This document shows positions 1-8,545 of a stretch of DNA of 64,000 nt, in pieces. Source of the stretch: DLKC01 sp002478885. Lineage in GTDB: Bacteria; Bacteroidota; Bacteroidia; Chitinophagales; Chitinophagaceae. The translations under genes and the position numbers were made by a program. Within the stretch, counting starts at the first letter, position 1. Each line of letters begins with the position of its first letter. The stretch is taken from assembly GCA_046329585.1 (NCBI GenBank), contig JAXLUI010000002.1, positions 434,001-498,000 on the forward strand, read 5' to 3'. The notes beneath the pieces are model-generated. The model had not been told where the DNA came from, did not search any database, and saw only the letters and a list, made by a program, of their open reading frames with translations.

Positions 1-330
1 CTTAAATAAAGCTAATAAAAACGGTAATAGATATCATTGTATCAGCATAATTACGGCGGACTATCCCGTTTTTTCAATAGAAGCCCTGAATTATTTTTTA
101 AGTTGCTATTGCATTTTTGGATTATGGTTGGTATTTTGTTTTAAACAGCAGCAAATGGAGCTGCACTGTAAAAAGCATTCGCATATACCCAATGATGAAA
201 GGCCAGCCACAGGTTGGTTTTTTTATTCTATCGACAGTGCAGCAATACAGCGGATGCGTTATTTTTCGATTTAAATTTACCACCGGTAACCGATGTAATA
301 AATCAATACCTTACCTTTTCAAAAAAAACG

Positions 331-552
331 ATGACTGACGACATCCAATCTTTCACGGTTGAAGTGGAAGGAAAAGCATACCAGGTCACAGCACAGGATG
401 AGAAAGACCAGGTCTTGTATGCTATTACCGGTGCAGCTGAAGTGCCTTTTGTGATTGGTTTAAATGAGCATGCGCAATGGGAAGCAACCACTGATGTGCC
501 CGGTGAGCTCGTTCAAAAAATTGCTGCCAGGATAGAAGAAAAGCAATTGTAA
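331..552 (+). CDS. small hypothetical protein
   Basis: Soluble 73-residue protein starting MTDDIQSF. An in-frame ATG exists at 214, but the stretch before 331 reads like untranslated DNA, so the ATG at 331 is preferred. The N-terminal half looks beta-rich (FTVEVEGKAYQV) and the C-terminus is a charged helix ending ARIEEKQL. There is no signal peptide, membrane segment or family that I recognise. It stands alone and is convergent with the SRAP gene. Bases 1-330 upstream hold no convincing gene. Confidence 0.6.
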   Translation: MTDDIQSFTVEVEGKAYQVTAQDEKDQVLYAITGAAEVPFVIGLNEHAQWEATTDVPGELVQKIAARIEEKQL

Positions 553-609
553 CGGGCTTCATTGTGTCGGTCAGCAATATCTGTTCATTAATTTCCTCTT
601 CGGCTTAAC

Positions 610-1440
610 TTAGCAAACAATTGCCGGCAAATCCGGGTATTCATGTTGCATCCTCGGATCAAGGGCATCCTGGAATCCTTTCTCAACTGTATAGGCCTCC
701 ATTTTTTCTGCAGGGTATTGATACGCGGCAATTTCCAATATCCGCTCCTGCGATAAATCCGGTTGGAGCCATTCTTCCGCTAACTCCTTTGTTAATATCG
801 TTGGCATCCGCATCTTGGAGTTGTGTACCTGTGCCATCAACGCATTGGCTTTGGTTGTAACTATCGCATAAGTAGGTGTAACCATTTCCAGTACTTCCCC
901 GGTTGTTTTGTCAATCTCCGTGTGTTTCCACGGCGTCCATATTCCGGCCATCATGATCAGGCGCTCTGCTTTCAGTTTGATGTGATATGGATACTTCAAT
1001 GCGGTTTTTAACGGCTGCCCGGTTTTCTTATTGAGCGGATAAACATGTCTCCATTCATAAAATCCATCCGTAAAAATTACACAGCGTTTGGTCAGGGCAG
1101 CATCTTTAAATAATCGTTTGTCAAACATTTCTTCCCCTATGGCATTGAGGGTCGAATAACCGGTAATCCATTTGCCGTTTTCGTCTTTGTATCCATTCCA
1201 AAATTTTATCGCCGCTTCCATGTTCGTAATATAGGGCGGCAAAAAACCCCACATCATTTTAGCAAGATGCTTCTTGCCGTCCTTTCTGCCCAGCACCATC
1301 ACTGGGGTCATATCATGATTGAATCCATTCAGGTATTGCGCCGAAGGGAATTCTATGTCCAACTGATCATCCACAACAACATCAGGGAAATAATCCAGGA
1401 TGCTTTCCAGCTTTACCGTAAACGCAACATGATAACACAT
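610..1440 (-). CDS. yedK: SOS response-associated peptidase (SRAP / YedK-HMCES family)
   Basis: SRAP proteins crosslink covalently to abasic sites in single-stranded DNA through Cys2 and so shield them. This 276-aa protein begins MCYHVAF, giving Cys2 once Met1 is removed. Other family residues are visible: Asn99 (STLNA), Glu129 in DGFYEW, and His206 in VHNSKMRMP. Length is normal for the family. It is the last gene of a four-gene minus-strand operon; only 2 bases separate it from the gene upstream. Sharing an operon with the UmuD/UmuC genes fits a role in tolerating DNA lesions met at replication forks. The operon placement argues for co-expression with the translesion polymerase. Confidence 0.95.
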   Translation of the reverse strand: MCYHVAFTVKLESILDYFPDVVVDDQLDIEFPSAQYLNGFNHDMTPVMVLGRKDGKKHLAKMMWGFLPPYITNMEAAIKFWNGYKDENGKWITGYSTLNAIGEEMFDKRLFKDAALTKRCVIFTDGFYEWRHVYPLNKKTGQPLKTALKYPYHIKLKAERLIMMAGIWTPWKHTEIDKTTGEVLEMVTPTYAIVTTKANALMAQVHNSKMRMPTILTKELAEEWLQPDLSQERILEIAAYQYPAEKMEAYTVEKGFQDALDPRMQHEYPDLPAIVC

Positions 1441-1442
1441 AA

Positions 1443-1946
1443 TCAGATTTTTTCGAGGTCTGCCAGTTTCAGCCGCACTTTCTGGCTGCCAAAACCCATA
1501 TGCACAAATAACTCCCCAAATATAAGTTCCAGTTTTGGATGGATGGTATAGTTAGCCGGTATCCGCCAGTTCGATTTGGTTCGGATCCAGGTCTTGATAT
1601 TGACCTCGTATAACTGGTTCATGGTTCGTTCCACTTTATCGGCATCGCTTATCAGGGAAGAGAACACGATATATTTCGAATCCGGCTGCAGCATTTCATT
1701 GAGCTTTTTAACATGCGCCTCGTTTTGCAGGTCGAGGATCGCCGCGAATTTATCGTGGGGCAGGGCATTCTTATGGATAAGGGCATGCCCTTTATCGTCG
1801 TAGTGTGACAATAACAGGTATTCTTTTGATTCGTCTTTGATAACATCGCGACCTCTCTGGAAGGTTTGGGAGACCAGGTAGTATTTTTTTGCCTGTTGAA
1901 ACGCCTTGACCAGCCGTGGCTGGAACCGTTCGTGCGGATTGAACAT
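1443..1946 (-). CDS. unknown 167-aa protein inside the umuDC-SRAP operon
   Basis: Soluble, basic protein of 167 residues starting MFNPHERFQPRL. I do not recognise a family. It has no signal peptide or membrane segment. Visible features are a basic N-terminus (RLVKAFQQAKKYY), an acidic middle (LISDADKVERTMNQLYE) and a basic stretch (IRTKSNWRIP). It lies 2 bases downstream of umuC and 2 bases upstream of the SRAP gene, so it is almost certainly co-transcribed and probably acts in the same lesion-tolerance process. Nothing in the sequence shows a catalytic activity; a DNA- or polymerase-binding accessory role is only an inference. Confidence 0.8.
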   Translation of the reverse strand: MFNPHERFQPRLVKAFQQAKKYYLVSQTFQRGRDVIKDESKEYLLLSHYDDKGHALIHKNALPHDKFAAILDLQNEAHVKKLNEMLQPDSKYIVFSSLISDADKVERTMNQLYEVNIKTWIRTKSNWRIPANYTIHPKLELIFGELFVHMGFGSQKVRLKLADLEKI

Positions 1947-1948
1947 AC

Positions 1949-3211
1949 TCAGATTTTTATAGTCAGTAACTCGTTCATATTGGTCGTGTAGCGTTTGGAC
2001 AGGTAGCCTGCCCTTAACCGGTATTTCTTTTCAAAACCCTGCGCGGCAAAGCGTACAAGGTCTTTGCCAAGCGCTTTGTTTACTTTGTCAAGGGCATGCA
2101 TCACCGTCTTGTTTTTGCTTCTGTCAACACTGTCAAACAGCGCATGCTGGATGGCATCTTCGGGTTTAATATCCTGTACCATAACGCCACATTTCATAAA
2201 GTTAAATCCCGGCTGGTAAATGATGTCCAAAGCTTTTAAAGCATAGCGGATCAGTTCATTGGTCATACTGGAAGCGGTTTCCAGTTGCAATGTAATGGAG
2301 CGCATGTATTGCTGGTCCTGTACCCGGTGCGGATTGGTCTGCAGGAAAACATGGAGTTCTTTTGCACAGGACTGCTGTTGCCGCAGTTTTAGCGCACATG
2401 CCGCCGTGTAATTTGAGACAGCTTCCGACAATGTTTTATAATCCGAGATCAGCTTACCGAAAGACCGTGAAGTGCAGATGTTCTTTTTTGCGGGTGCGGT
2501 GAACGCGCAGGCAATGGATGGCCTGCCCCTTAACTCATGCAATAACCTCAAACCAACCACGCTCATTTTTTGCCTGATCCATTCGTCGGGTGCATCCCTT
2601 AAGTCTTTTGCTGTTTTAAAACCGTTTATGCGAAGCAGTTTGGCATACTGTGCGCCAATACCCCATATATCCACGACCTCTGTAGCGGCAAGCACCTGGT
2701 CGATCAATTCATCGCTGGCCGCCCAAAAGACCCCTGTATCGCGGTGTTTTTTCTTGGCATAACGGTTAGCCATTTTAGCCAATGTTTTTGTAGGTGCTAT
2801 ACCCACTGTTACCGGTATGCCGAGGTGCCGCCGGACCGTTCTCCTGATTTCAACGCCCAATGCCAGCAGGTCCTGGTTGTAAAGGTCATGCATGTCCAGG
2901 AATGCTTCATCGATCGAATAGATTTCCATACGGGGCACAAAGGAAACCAGCGTCTTCATAACCCTGTCGCTCAGGTCGCCATAAAGCGGATAGTTGGAAG
3001 AAAAGATGGCAATGCCATGCTCCAACACCTGCTCCCTGATCATAAACTCAGGCGTACCCATCACAATGCCGAGAGCTTTTGCTTCTTCGCTCCTGGCGAT
3101 AGCGCAGCCGTCATTATTACTCAACACAACAACAGGCCGGTTTTCCAGCTTCGGATTAAAGACCCGTTCGCAGGAACAGTAAAAATTGTTGCAGTCAACC
3201 AAAGCATACAT
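1949..3211 (-). CDS. umuC: Y-family translesion DNA polymerase, UmuC (Pol V catalytic subunit)
   Basis: 420 aa, the usual UmuC length. Catalytic acidic residues are intact: Asp6 in MYALVDCNNF, and Asp101 and Glu102 in YSIDEAFLD. The steric-gate region NNFYCSCERVF and the palm/fingers pattern VVVLSNNDGCAIARS are typical. UmuC copies past damaged bases with low fidelity in complex with a UmuD' dimer. The start overlaps the 3' end of the upstream umuD-like gene by 17 bases, which suggests translational coupling as in other umuDC operons. The gene is complete. Confidence 0.96.
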   Translation of the reverse strand: MYALVDCNNFYCSCERVFNPKLENRPVVVLSNNDGCAIARSEEAKALGIVMGTPEFMIREQVLEHGIAIFSSNYPLYGDLSDRVMKTLVSFVPRMEIYSIDEAFLDMHDLYNQDLLALGVEIRRTVRRHLGIPVTVGIAPTKTLAKMANRYAKKKHRDTGVFWAASDELIDQVLAATEVVDIWGIGAQYAKLLRINGFKTAKDLRDAPDEWIRQKMSVVGLRLLHELRGRPSIACAFTAPAKKNICTSRSFGKLISDYKTLSEAVSNYTAACALKLRQQQSCAKELHVFLQTNPHRVQDQQYMRSITLQLETASSMTNELIRYALKALDIIYQPGFNFMKCGVMVQDIKPEDAIQHALFDSVDRSKNKTVMHALDKVNKALGKDLVRFAAQGFEKKYRLRAGYLSKRYTTNMNELLTIKI

Positions 3212-3572
3212 GTTTCAGGTCTTTTGGGTTACTGATTACTGATATGACCACACCCCACAGCATAAAATCCATTCCTTCTGTTATCTCAAGTTCTTTCAGT
3301 TTGTTATTGGCAGGTACGAGGCTGCAGCGGCGGTCATTTTTCCGTAGGTACCGCACCGTAAATTCCCCATTCAGCACCGCAACCACGATATCGCCGTTCT
3401 GTGCTGTTAGCGACCGGTCAACTACAAGGATTGCCTTCGGCGGGATAAAGGCATTGACCATACTATCCCCTTCGCATTTAAAGAAAAAGGTGGACAACGG
3501 ATGCTGTATCAGCCATTGATCTAAACTAATCCGTTCTTCCATATAGTCAGCAGCGGGCGAAGGAAATGCCAT
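3195..3572 (-). CDS. umuD: UmuD'-like subunit: natively truncated, catalytic Lys replaced by Arg
   Basis: This 125-aa S24/LexA-type protein begins MAFPSPAADYMEERISL. In E. coli UmuD the same block (FPSPAADY) directly follows the Cys24-Gly25 cleavage site, so this protein corresponds to already processed UmuD'. An in-frame TGA lies two codons before the ATG, so no N-terminal arm is encoded. The nucleophile is present (Ser37 in GDSM, equal to Ser60), but the general base Lys97 is Arg74 here (GEFTVRYL, codon CGG). Both the cleavage site and the catalytic dyad are therefore lost, implying a constitutively active, non-proteolytic partner for UmuC. It is the first gene of the operon. The family call is firm; the functional reading is inferred. 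Confidence 0.9.
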   Translation of the reverse strand: MAFPSPAADYMEERISLDQWLIQHPLSTFFFKCEGDSMVNAFIPPKAILVVDRSLTAQNGDIVVAVLNGEFTVRYLRKNDRRCSLVPANNKLKELEITEGMDFMLWGVVISVISNPKDLKHVCFG

Positions 3573-3631
3573 AAATCATTCTTTTTCGGCTCAAAAATAA
3601 ATCGTTTGATAAATATATTAGCTTAAAAAGT

Positions 3632-3646
3632 ACTAACATTTTTAGT
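3632..3646. promoter_or_regulatory. possible operator/promoter region upstream of umuD-umuC
   Basis: About 60 bases upstream of the umuD-like start is the inverted repeat ACTAA-CATTT-TTAGT in very AT-rich DNA, followed by a further TTTTTAGTG. The position suits a repressor site for the mutagenesis operon. The same TTTTTAGT word recurs in the direct repeats at 3953-3994. No classical LexA box was recognised. Weak call. Confidence 0.3.
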
Positions 3647-3780
3647 TTTTAGTGCCTTAATTACAAAACGCATCACTGCTATGCTCCTTCCCGGCTACCA
3701 GCAGCAATCAATTTTTTTCAGTAAAAAATATCTCACGTGTCAGGTTTCAAGTCTGAGCTCTCCCACCCTTTCTTAGGCCT

Positions 3781-3835
3781 TACTTGGTAGATACTTGGTA
3801 GATACTTGGTAGATGGTTGGTAGGGAGTTGGTAGA
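3781..3835. repeat. 11-bp tandem repeat, five units
   Basis: Three perfect units TACTTGGTAGA are followed by two diverged ones (TGGTTGGTAGG, GAGTTGGTAGA), all in an exact 11-base register. One helical turn per unit would put every TTGGTAG core on the same DNA face, as in an array of protein-binding sites. It sits in the 990-base gene-free region between the umuD operon and the response regulator. A different sequence with the same 11-base period occurs at 34138-34181. Confidence 0.85.
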
Positions 3836-3952
3836 AGCCCCTCCCGAAATTGCCCTTTTTACCCCCAAAAAACGGCTTTTAACGGGTTCAGGAACCCTTT
3901 TGCTGGAATTGATGGGAAAAATCACATCCAACGATTAGTAATCCTGCTAATA

Positions 3953-3994
3953 ATTTTTAGTAACGTTTCCATCTATTTTTAGTAACGCTTCCAT
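3953..3994. repeat. 20-bp direct repeat, 22-bp spacing
   Basis: Two copies of a 20-base sequence (ATTTTTAGTAACGTTTCCAT and one with a single change) lie at 3953-3972 and 3975-3994. The 22-base period is two helical turns, typical of a cooperatively bound regulator or a promoter-proximal operator. The rest of 3573-4562 has no convincing gene. Confidence 0.7.
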
Positions 3995-4562
3995 TGTTTA
4001 TACAATCCCTTCTCTGTAGTTTGCATTCATTAATCCAATATCAATGCTTAACACATGCACATCTTTTTACAAGCCCCGGTTAGCGGTTCCGCACGGCCTG
4101 TTTTCGCTGCACATCGTCAATTTCCGCCAGTGCCTCTACAAAAGATACAATACGTTTTTATCAGAAGGGAGAGAGTTTGGTCCAATCGCCAGGACATGTT
4201 TCCAGGGCAAGGTTTTATTGAATGATAACGAATGGGAGGAAATGCTAGACCCCTGCTTGCAAAATTAAAACCCGTGTTTTATATTTCGAAAATAGCGGTT
4301 GCCCTAAATGCCTGCCGCAATATTACAAACCCATAAACCCTGAACATGACCACGCAACTCCGCTGCTTTTATTTGGATCGTTTTCTAGCAATCATTCGCT
4401 GTCCGCGCTTGGTATACACCGGTTGAGTCTGTTAAAACAAAACCGGCTTACGCCAACGCCCGCCATAAAAAACCGGGTGTTGTAAATTACCATTACGGCA
4501 TAAGCCAGCGCGCAATCTTGTTGCGCAACAGCCGGGCTTATGTATATCCCTTATCCACTTTT

Positions 4563-5234
4563 ATGACGTTTAGGAACACGACCGGAATTATTAAAGTTAT
4601 TATAGCGGAAACATTGTCGATGTATCGGGATGGTCTCCGCCTAGTATTAAAAGAAAGACAGGATATCCAAATTGTAGCAGAAACGGCAGACGGCACACAC
4701 TTGATGGATATGGTAAAGCACTGGCAGCCTGATTTGCTGCTGATTGATTTGTCCTTACCTGGCTCTACCCCGCTGGAAATAATAAAGCTTTCGAGGGCCT
4801 TGCCAAAACCGCCGGCCTGTATCGCATTAACACCATCGAGTTCCGAACAAACTGTCCTCAGTGTGCTCGAAGCAGGTGCCAAAGGGCTGCTGGATAAAAC
4901 GGCTGAGAAGGAGGAAGTAGTGGCCGCCATCAATCTCGTGTGCTGCGGCTTCCACTATTTCTGCGAATCAACAACGGAAAGCATGGCGGGTATGCTGTTA
5001 AAAAATCCAGTGACGGGCACAGACATGTATTATTTCCCTGTGTTTACTGCTCGCGAAAAAGAGATCATCAGACTGATTTGCGAAGAGAAAACAAGCCAGG
5101 AAATATCAGATGCACTCAGCATTGGAGTAAAAACGGTAAACCTTGAACGGACGCGTATCCTGGAAAAAATGAATGTAAAAACATCTGTCGGTGTAGCCAT
5201 TTATGCAATGAAAAATATGCTCGTGAATGTATAA
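4563..5234 (+). CDS. NarL/FixJ-type response regulator, orphan
   Basis: 223 aa from the ATG at 4563 (an upstream in-frame ATG at 4518 would add 15 unlikely residues). The receiver domain covers about residues 9-125: phosphoacceptor Asp62 in LLLIDLSLPG and conserved Lys112 in LLDKT. The usual Asp-Asp acidic pair is reduced to IIAET. The C-terminal LuxR-type helix-turn-helix (about 155-215) starts FTAREKEIIRLI and contains the recognition helix region IGVKTVNLERTRILEKM. It is presumably a phosphorylation-dependent transcription factor. No histidine kinase lies nearby, so the partner is unknown. Confidence 0.9.
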   Translation: MTFRNTTGIIKVIIAETLSMYRDGLRLVLKERQDIQIVAETADGTHLMDMVKHWQPDLLLIDLSLPGSTPLEIIKLSRALPKPPACIALTPSSSEQTVLSVLEAGAKGLLDKTAEKEEVVAAINLVCCGFHYFCESTTESMAGMLLKNPVTGTDMYYFPVFTAREKEIIRLICEEKTSQEISDALSIGVKTVNLERTRILEKMNVKTSVGVAIYAMKNMLVNV

Positions 5235-5269
5235 CATGAATGTCCTTTTCCTAATTAAAACCAATCCCT

Positions 5270-5899
5270 ATGCAATTTCCTTTAGAAGGCCTTTACCAGT
5301 TGTTGTCCGCCCATACCGGCCCGGTCAGCAAACCAACAAGCCCGAAAGCGGGTTCGCCGGTAATAAAGTCTTTAAAACAAAGCGTACTCAACGCAAAGCT
5401 CCTGCTGTTTACACATATTTCAAAAGCAGGTTCGCCAAAAAAAGTACGATTACTGCTCTTTAGTTTACAGGTGGCCATCGACGATTTGCGCAAGACAGTA
5501 CAGGTCGAAAAACACCCGCAGGAAACAGAAATCATCAGCCAGTTGGAACTGCTGGAAGACTTTCTGCAGGAAAATTTCGCTGCATCCTCGTCTGCCCTTT
5601 ATCCAAAAAATGCAACGGTCAGTGCAGAAGCCAGTGTGCAGGCGATCAGTGTATCGCTAACGGTTCCGCAGTTGGCAGTAATGCTGCGCCTTTTGGTAGA
5701 TGCGGAGATCATTACGGGCGTTACGAACGTCACGCATTTTACCGCAATTGTTGCAGGCTTTATAAAGACCAGTAAACCGGTGCCCGTGTCTTCCGAAAGC
5801 CTTCGATGTAAATACTACAGTCCCGATAAACCGTCGCTCAGTATTGTGCGGGAACACCTGTTAAAGATGATGCGCCTTGTCGGCAGCTATACCCCCTGA
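5270..5899 (+). CDS. hypothetical protein, RteC-like C-terminal pattern
   Basis: 209-aa soluble protein beginning MQFPLEGLYQLL. The N-terminal half is helical with internally similar segments (KAGSPVIKS, KAGSPKKVR). The C-terminal 75 residues (SLTVPQLAVMLRLLVDAEII to REHLLKMMR) resemble the end of RteC-type proteins from Bacteroidota conjugative elements, where a short helical domain ends in a basic motif. That is a pattern match by eye and weak. It follows the response regulator by 35 bases in the same direction, possibly the same transcript, and ends before a strong terminator. Confidence 0.7.
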   Translation: MQFPLEGLYQLLSAHTGPVSKPTSPKAGSPVIKSLKQSVLNAKLLLFTHISKAGSPKKVRLLLFSLQVAIDDLRKTVQVEKHPQETEIISQLELLEDFLQENFAASSSALYPKNATVSAEASVQAISVSLTVPQLAVMLRLLVDAEIITGVTNVTHFTAIVAGFIKTSKPVPVSSESLRCKYYSPDKPSLSIVREHLLKMMRLVGSYTP

Positions 5900-5914
5900 T
5901 CCGTGCCCTTTCCC

Positions 5915-5941
5915 AAAAGCCCGCTCCGCGGGCTTTTGCTT
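5915..5941 (+). terminator. rho-independent terminator
   Basis: A 10-bp perfect stem (AAAAGCCCGC / GCGGGCTTTT) with loop TCC is followed by TGCTTTTATTTT. It lies 15 bases after the stop of the 5270-5899 gene. Confidence 0.85.
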
Positions 5942-6103
5942 TTATTTTACGCTCAGGGACTAAACAAGTACGGTTTGGAATAATTGCCACTGGGAATATT
6001 CAATGAACACGTTTATAAACTCAAGTGCTTAACTTCGGCCACATGCCATTCACGGGGCGGCAAGTAACTCAACAAATTGACTAACCACCTGAAAACAACA
6101 AAT

Positions 6104-6493
6104 ATGTTTACCGCAGAACAGATCAAAGCAGCGCACAGCAAGGTACAATCAGGGGCAGACTTTCCCGCCTATATCAAAGCAATAAAAGCCCTCGGGGTAA
6201 CCCATTACGAGGCCTACGTAACAGACGGCCATATCGATTACCACGGCGCCAACCCATATACAGTAACGGTGCCCTCAAAATATGAACCATTGCCGGTTGC
6301 CGGCGAGGCCAATACAGCGGCATTTAAAGCCGGCCTGCTGGCCCACCAGCAGGGGAAAACGGATTACCTCAGTTTCATTAACATGTGTGCGGAAACCGGG
6401 ATAGAGAAATGGGAGATCAGTATCGAAAAAATGACCTGCACTTATTACGACAAATCCGGTGGGCAGGTGCTGGTAGAAACAATTCCGCAATAA
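6104..6493 (+). CDS. DUF1398 family protein
   Basis: 129 aa from the ATG at 6104 (MFTAEQIKAAH); the alternative upstream start at 6077 adds nine residues. The pattern KVQSGADFPAYIKAIKALGV, then YEAYVTDGHIDYHG and a C-terminal GIEKWEISIEKMTCTYYD, is that of the DUF1398 (YbcV-like) family of small proteins of unknown function. There are no membrane or export signals. It is monocistronic. Confidence 0.85.
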   Translation: MFTAEQIKAAHSKVQSGADFPAYIKAIKALGVTHYEAYVTDGHIDYHGANPYTVTVPSKYEPLPVAGEANTAAFKAGLLAHQQGKTDYLSFINMCAETGIEKWEISIEKMTCTYYDKSGGQVLVETIPQ

Positions 6494-6621
6494 CAAACGC
6501 CTCACCTGTAACATCGCGTTAAAGGCTGCGCAAGCCTGGCACTTTATCTTTTAGCAGTGCCGTGCTGTTCAGCAGGGCATACAGCATCCGCAACAAACAC
6601 CGGCACCGCATTTCCGCAAGT

Positions 6622-8484
6622 TTACCGGTACCCCTTCGCCTGCAAATGGAACAGCTCGGCATATCGGCCGTTGCGCTTCAGCAGTTCGTCATGGTTACCG
6701 GTTTCAAGCAAAGTTCCCTTATCAAGCACAAGAATGCGGTCAGCCATGCGCACCGTGGAAAAGCGGTGCGAGATCAATACTGCGGTCTTCCCTTTGGTCA
6801 GTTCGGCAAAGCGTTGGAATACCTCGTATTCGGCACGCGCATCGAGCGCACTGGTGGGTTCATCCAGTATAAGCAACTGCGCCTCTTTCATATATGCGCG
6901 GGCCAGCGCGATCTTCTGCCATTCGCCACCGCTCAGTTCAATGCCATTGTTAAACCGCCGGCCCAATGCCTGGCTGTATTGGTTGGGCAATCGCTGCGCA
7001 AGCAGGTTGGCAAGGCTTTTTTCGGCGGCGCCTGCAATGAGTTCCTGGTTATTGATTTCTTCAATATTGCCCACCGCGATATTCTGCGAAAAACTCATCT
7101 GGTAGCGCAGGTAATCCTGGAAAATAACGCCGATGTTTTTGCGCAGTTGCAACAGGTCGTAATCGCGCAGGTCAACCCCATCGAGCAATATCCGCCCTTC
7201 CGTGGGGTCGTAGAGCCGCGCCAGCAACTTTACCAGCGTGGTTTTGCCGGCGCCATTTTCGCCAACAAGCGCAAGCTTCTCTCCTGCCGGCAACGTAAAG
7301 CTCAGGTTGCGGTTGGCCCACTTGTCTGAGTTGTGATAGCGGAAACCTACATTATCAAATACAAAACCCTGTTTGATAACGGTTGGGAAAGGAACCGCTT
7401 TAGCAGGGGTAAATATCTTTGGCTTTATCTCGAAGAACTCAAAGAAATCGCGCAGGTAGATCGCTCCCTGCGATACACTGGTGAAGCGTGACAAGATACT
7501 CTCTAGCAAACTTCTCAGCTGCCTGAACGAGCCCGCCAGGAAGGTGAGTGTACCAATGGTTAACGCACCGGCGACCGTTTGCATAATGATGGCAATATAA
7601 GCGGCATAATAGCCAACGCTGCCGATCAGCGCAAAGGCTGTTCCCCAGCCGGCACGCCTTACAGAAAGCTGTTTATTATCGTTGTAAAATTTAGAGCTGA
7701 GTTCTTTAAAGCGGTTGACCAGGAACCCGGAGAGGTTAAACAGTTTCACCTCCTTGGCAGTTTCATCGCTTGCGCCGATATACCGGAAATAATCAAGTTC
7801 ACGGCGCTCCGGTGTTTGCCCGCGGGTAAGTGCATAGCCACGGTCGTTGAAATGCGATTCACCGATAAAAGCGGGGACAATGGCAACGAACAACAACAAA
7901 ATCAGCCAGGGGTTAAAAGCCATCAGCCCGGCGGCAAGAAACAGCATGGTGATAATGTCCTGCACCTGCGTTAAAACCTGCGATAACAAAATGGTGCGGC
8001 CAATGGTTTGTTGTCGTGCCCGTTCAAGCTTATCGTAGAATGCAGAGTCCTCAAACTGGTCAAGATCGAGCGTGGCCGCATGCTCCATGATCTTTACCGA
8101 AGTAAAATTGCTGAACAGGTCGCCCAACAGGCTGTCAACCAGCGTCGTAGCACGGCTTAAAGCATCTGAGATAATCGCCAGCGCGAATTCTGCCGCCACG
8201 AGTTCCCACAGCCATGTATGGTCAGAAGAGCCACTCTTGCTCAGGGCCAGCACTTCATCTATGATCAGTTTGCCCACATATAAAATGGTTACCGGTATGG
8301 CCGAGCGCAGCAGGCGCAGCACCGCATTCAATATCGTGTACCAGTGATGTGTTTGCCAAACAAGTTTAAAGAAACGCGGCAGGTTGCCAAGCGCAGCAAA
8401 TTTTTCTTTTAGCGTAGGGGCAGGCAATGTTTTATTGTTCAGGGGCCTTTTCTCACCAGCCATTCTTACGGTGCTCTTGCTCAT
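6622..8484 (-). CDS. ABC transporter, fused permease and ATPase (exporter type)
   Basis: 620-aa half-transporter. The N-terminal ~340 residues hold about six membrane helices of the ABC exporter fold; the C-terminal part is the nucleotide-binding domain. Walker A is GENGAGKTT (about residue 410), the signature is LSGGEWQKIALARA (about 518), Walker B is LLILDEPTSALD (about 540), and the H-loop is LISHRFSTV (about 573). All motifs are intact, so a homodimeric exporter is likely. Substrate is not evident. There is no adjacent partner gene; it is convergent with the DUF1398 gene. Confidence 0.93.
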   Translation of the reverse strand: MSKSTVRMAGEKRPLNNKTLPAPTLKEKFAALGNLPRFFKLVWQTHHWYTILNAVLRLLRSAIPVTILYVGKLIIDEVLALSKSGSSDHTWLWELVAAEFALAIISDALSRATTLVDSLLGDLFSNFTSVKIMEHAATLDLDQFEDSAFYDKLERARQQTIGRTILLSQVLTQVQDIITMLFLAAGLMAFNPWLILLLFVAIVPAFIGESHFNDRGYALTRGQTPERRELDYFRYIGASDETAKEVKLFNLSGFLVNRFKELSSKFYNDNKQLSVRRAGWGTAFALIGSVGYYAAYIAIIMQTVAGALTIGTLTFLAGSFRQLRSLLESILSRFTSVSQGAIYLRDFFEFFEIKPKIFTPAKAVPFPTVIKQGFVFDNVGFRYHNSDKWANRNLSFTLPAGEKLALVGENGAGKTTLVKLLARLYDPTEGRILLDGVDLRDYDLLQLRKNIGVIFQDYLRYQMSFSQNIAVGNIEEINNQELIAGAAEKSLANLLAQRLPNQYSQALGRRFNNGIELSGGEWQKIALARAYMKEAQLLILDEPTSALDARAEYEVFQRFAELTKGKTAVLISHRFSTVRMADRILVLDKGTLLETGNHDELLKRNGRYAELFHLQAKGYR

Positions 8485-8545
8485 GTTGTAAAAATACGGA
8501 AAGGCATTTTATAGGCCCGGTAACAGAACAGGCATTGGGCTTTAC

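Noticed and set aside
117..338. 73-codon ORF at the left edge
   Set aside because: Overlaps the preferred start of the 331-552 gene out of phase and has no protein-like character.
3781..3835. Plasmid-type iterons or CRISPR
   Set aside because: Units of 11 bases with no spacers and no replication or Cas gene nearby.
4044..4268. 74-codon ORF between the umuD operon and the response regulator
   Set aside because: No recognisable pattern, unusual composition, and it lies in a repeat-rich intergenic region; could be lineage-specific but not supported.
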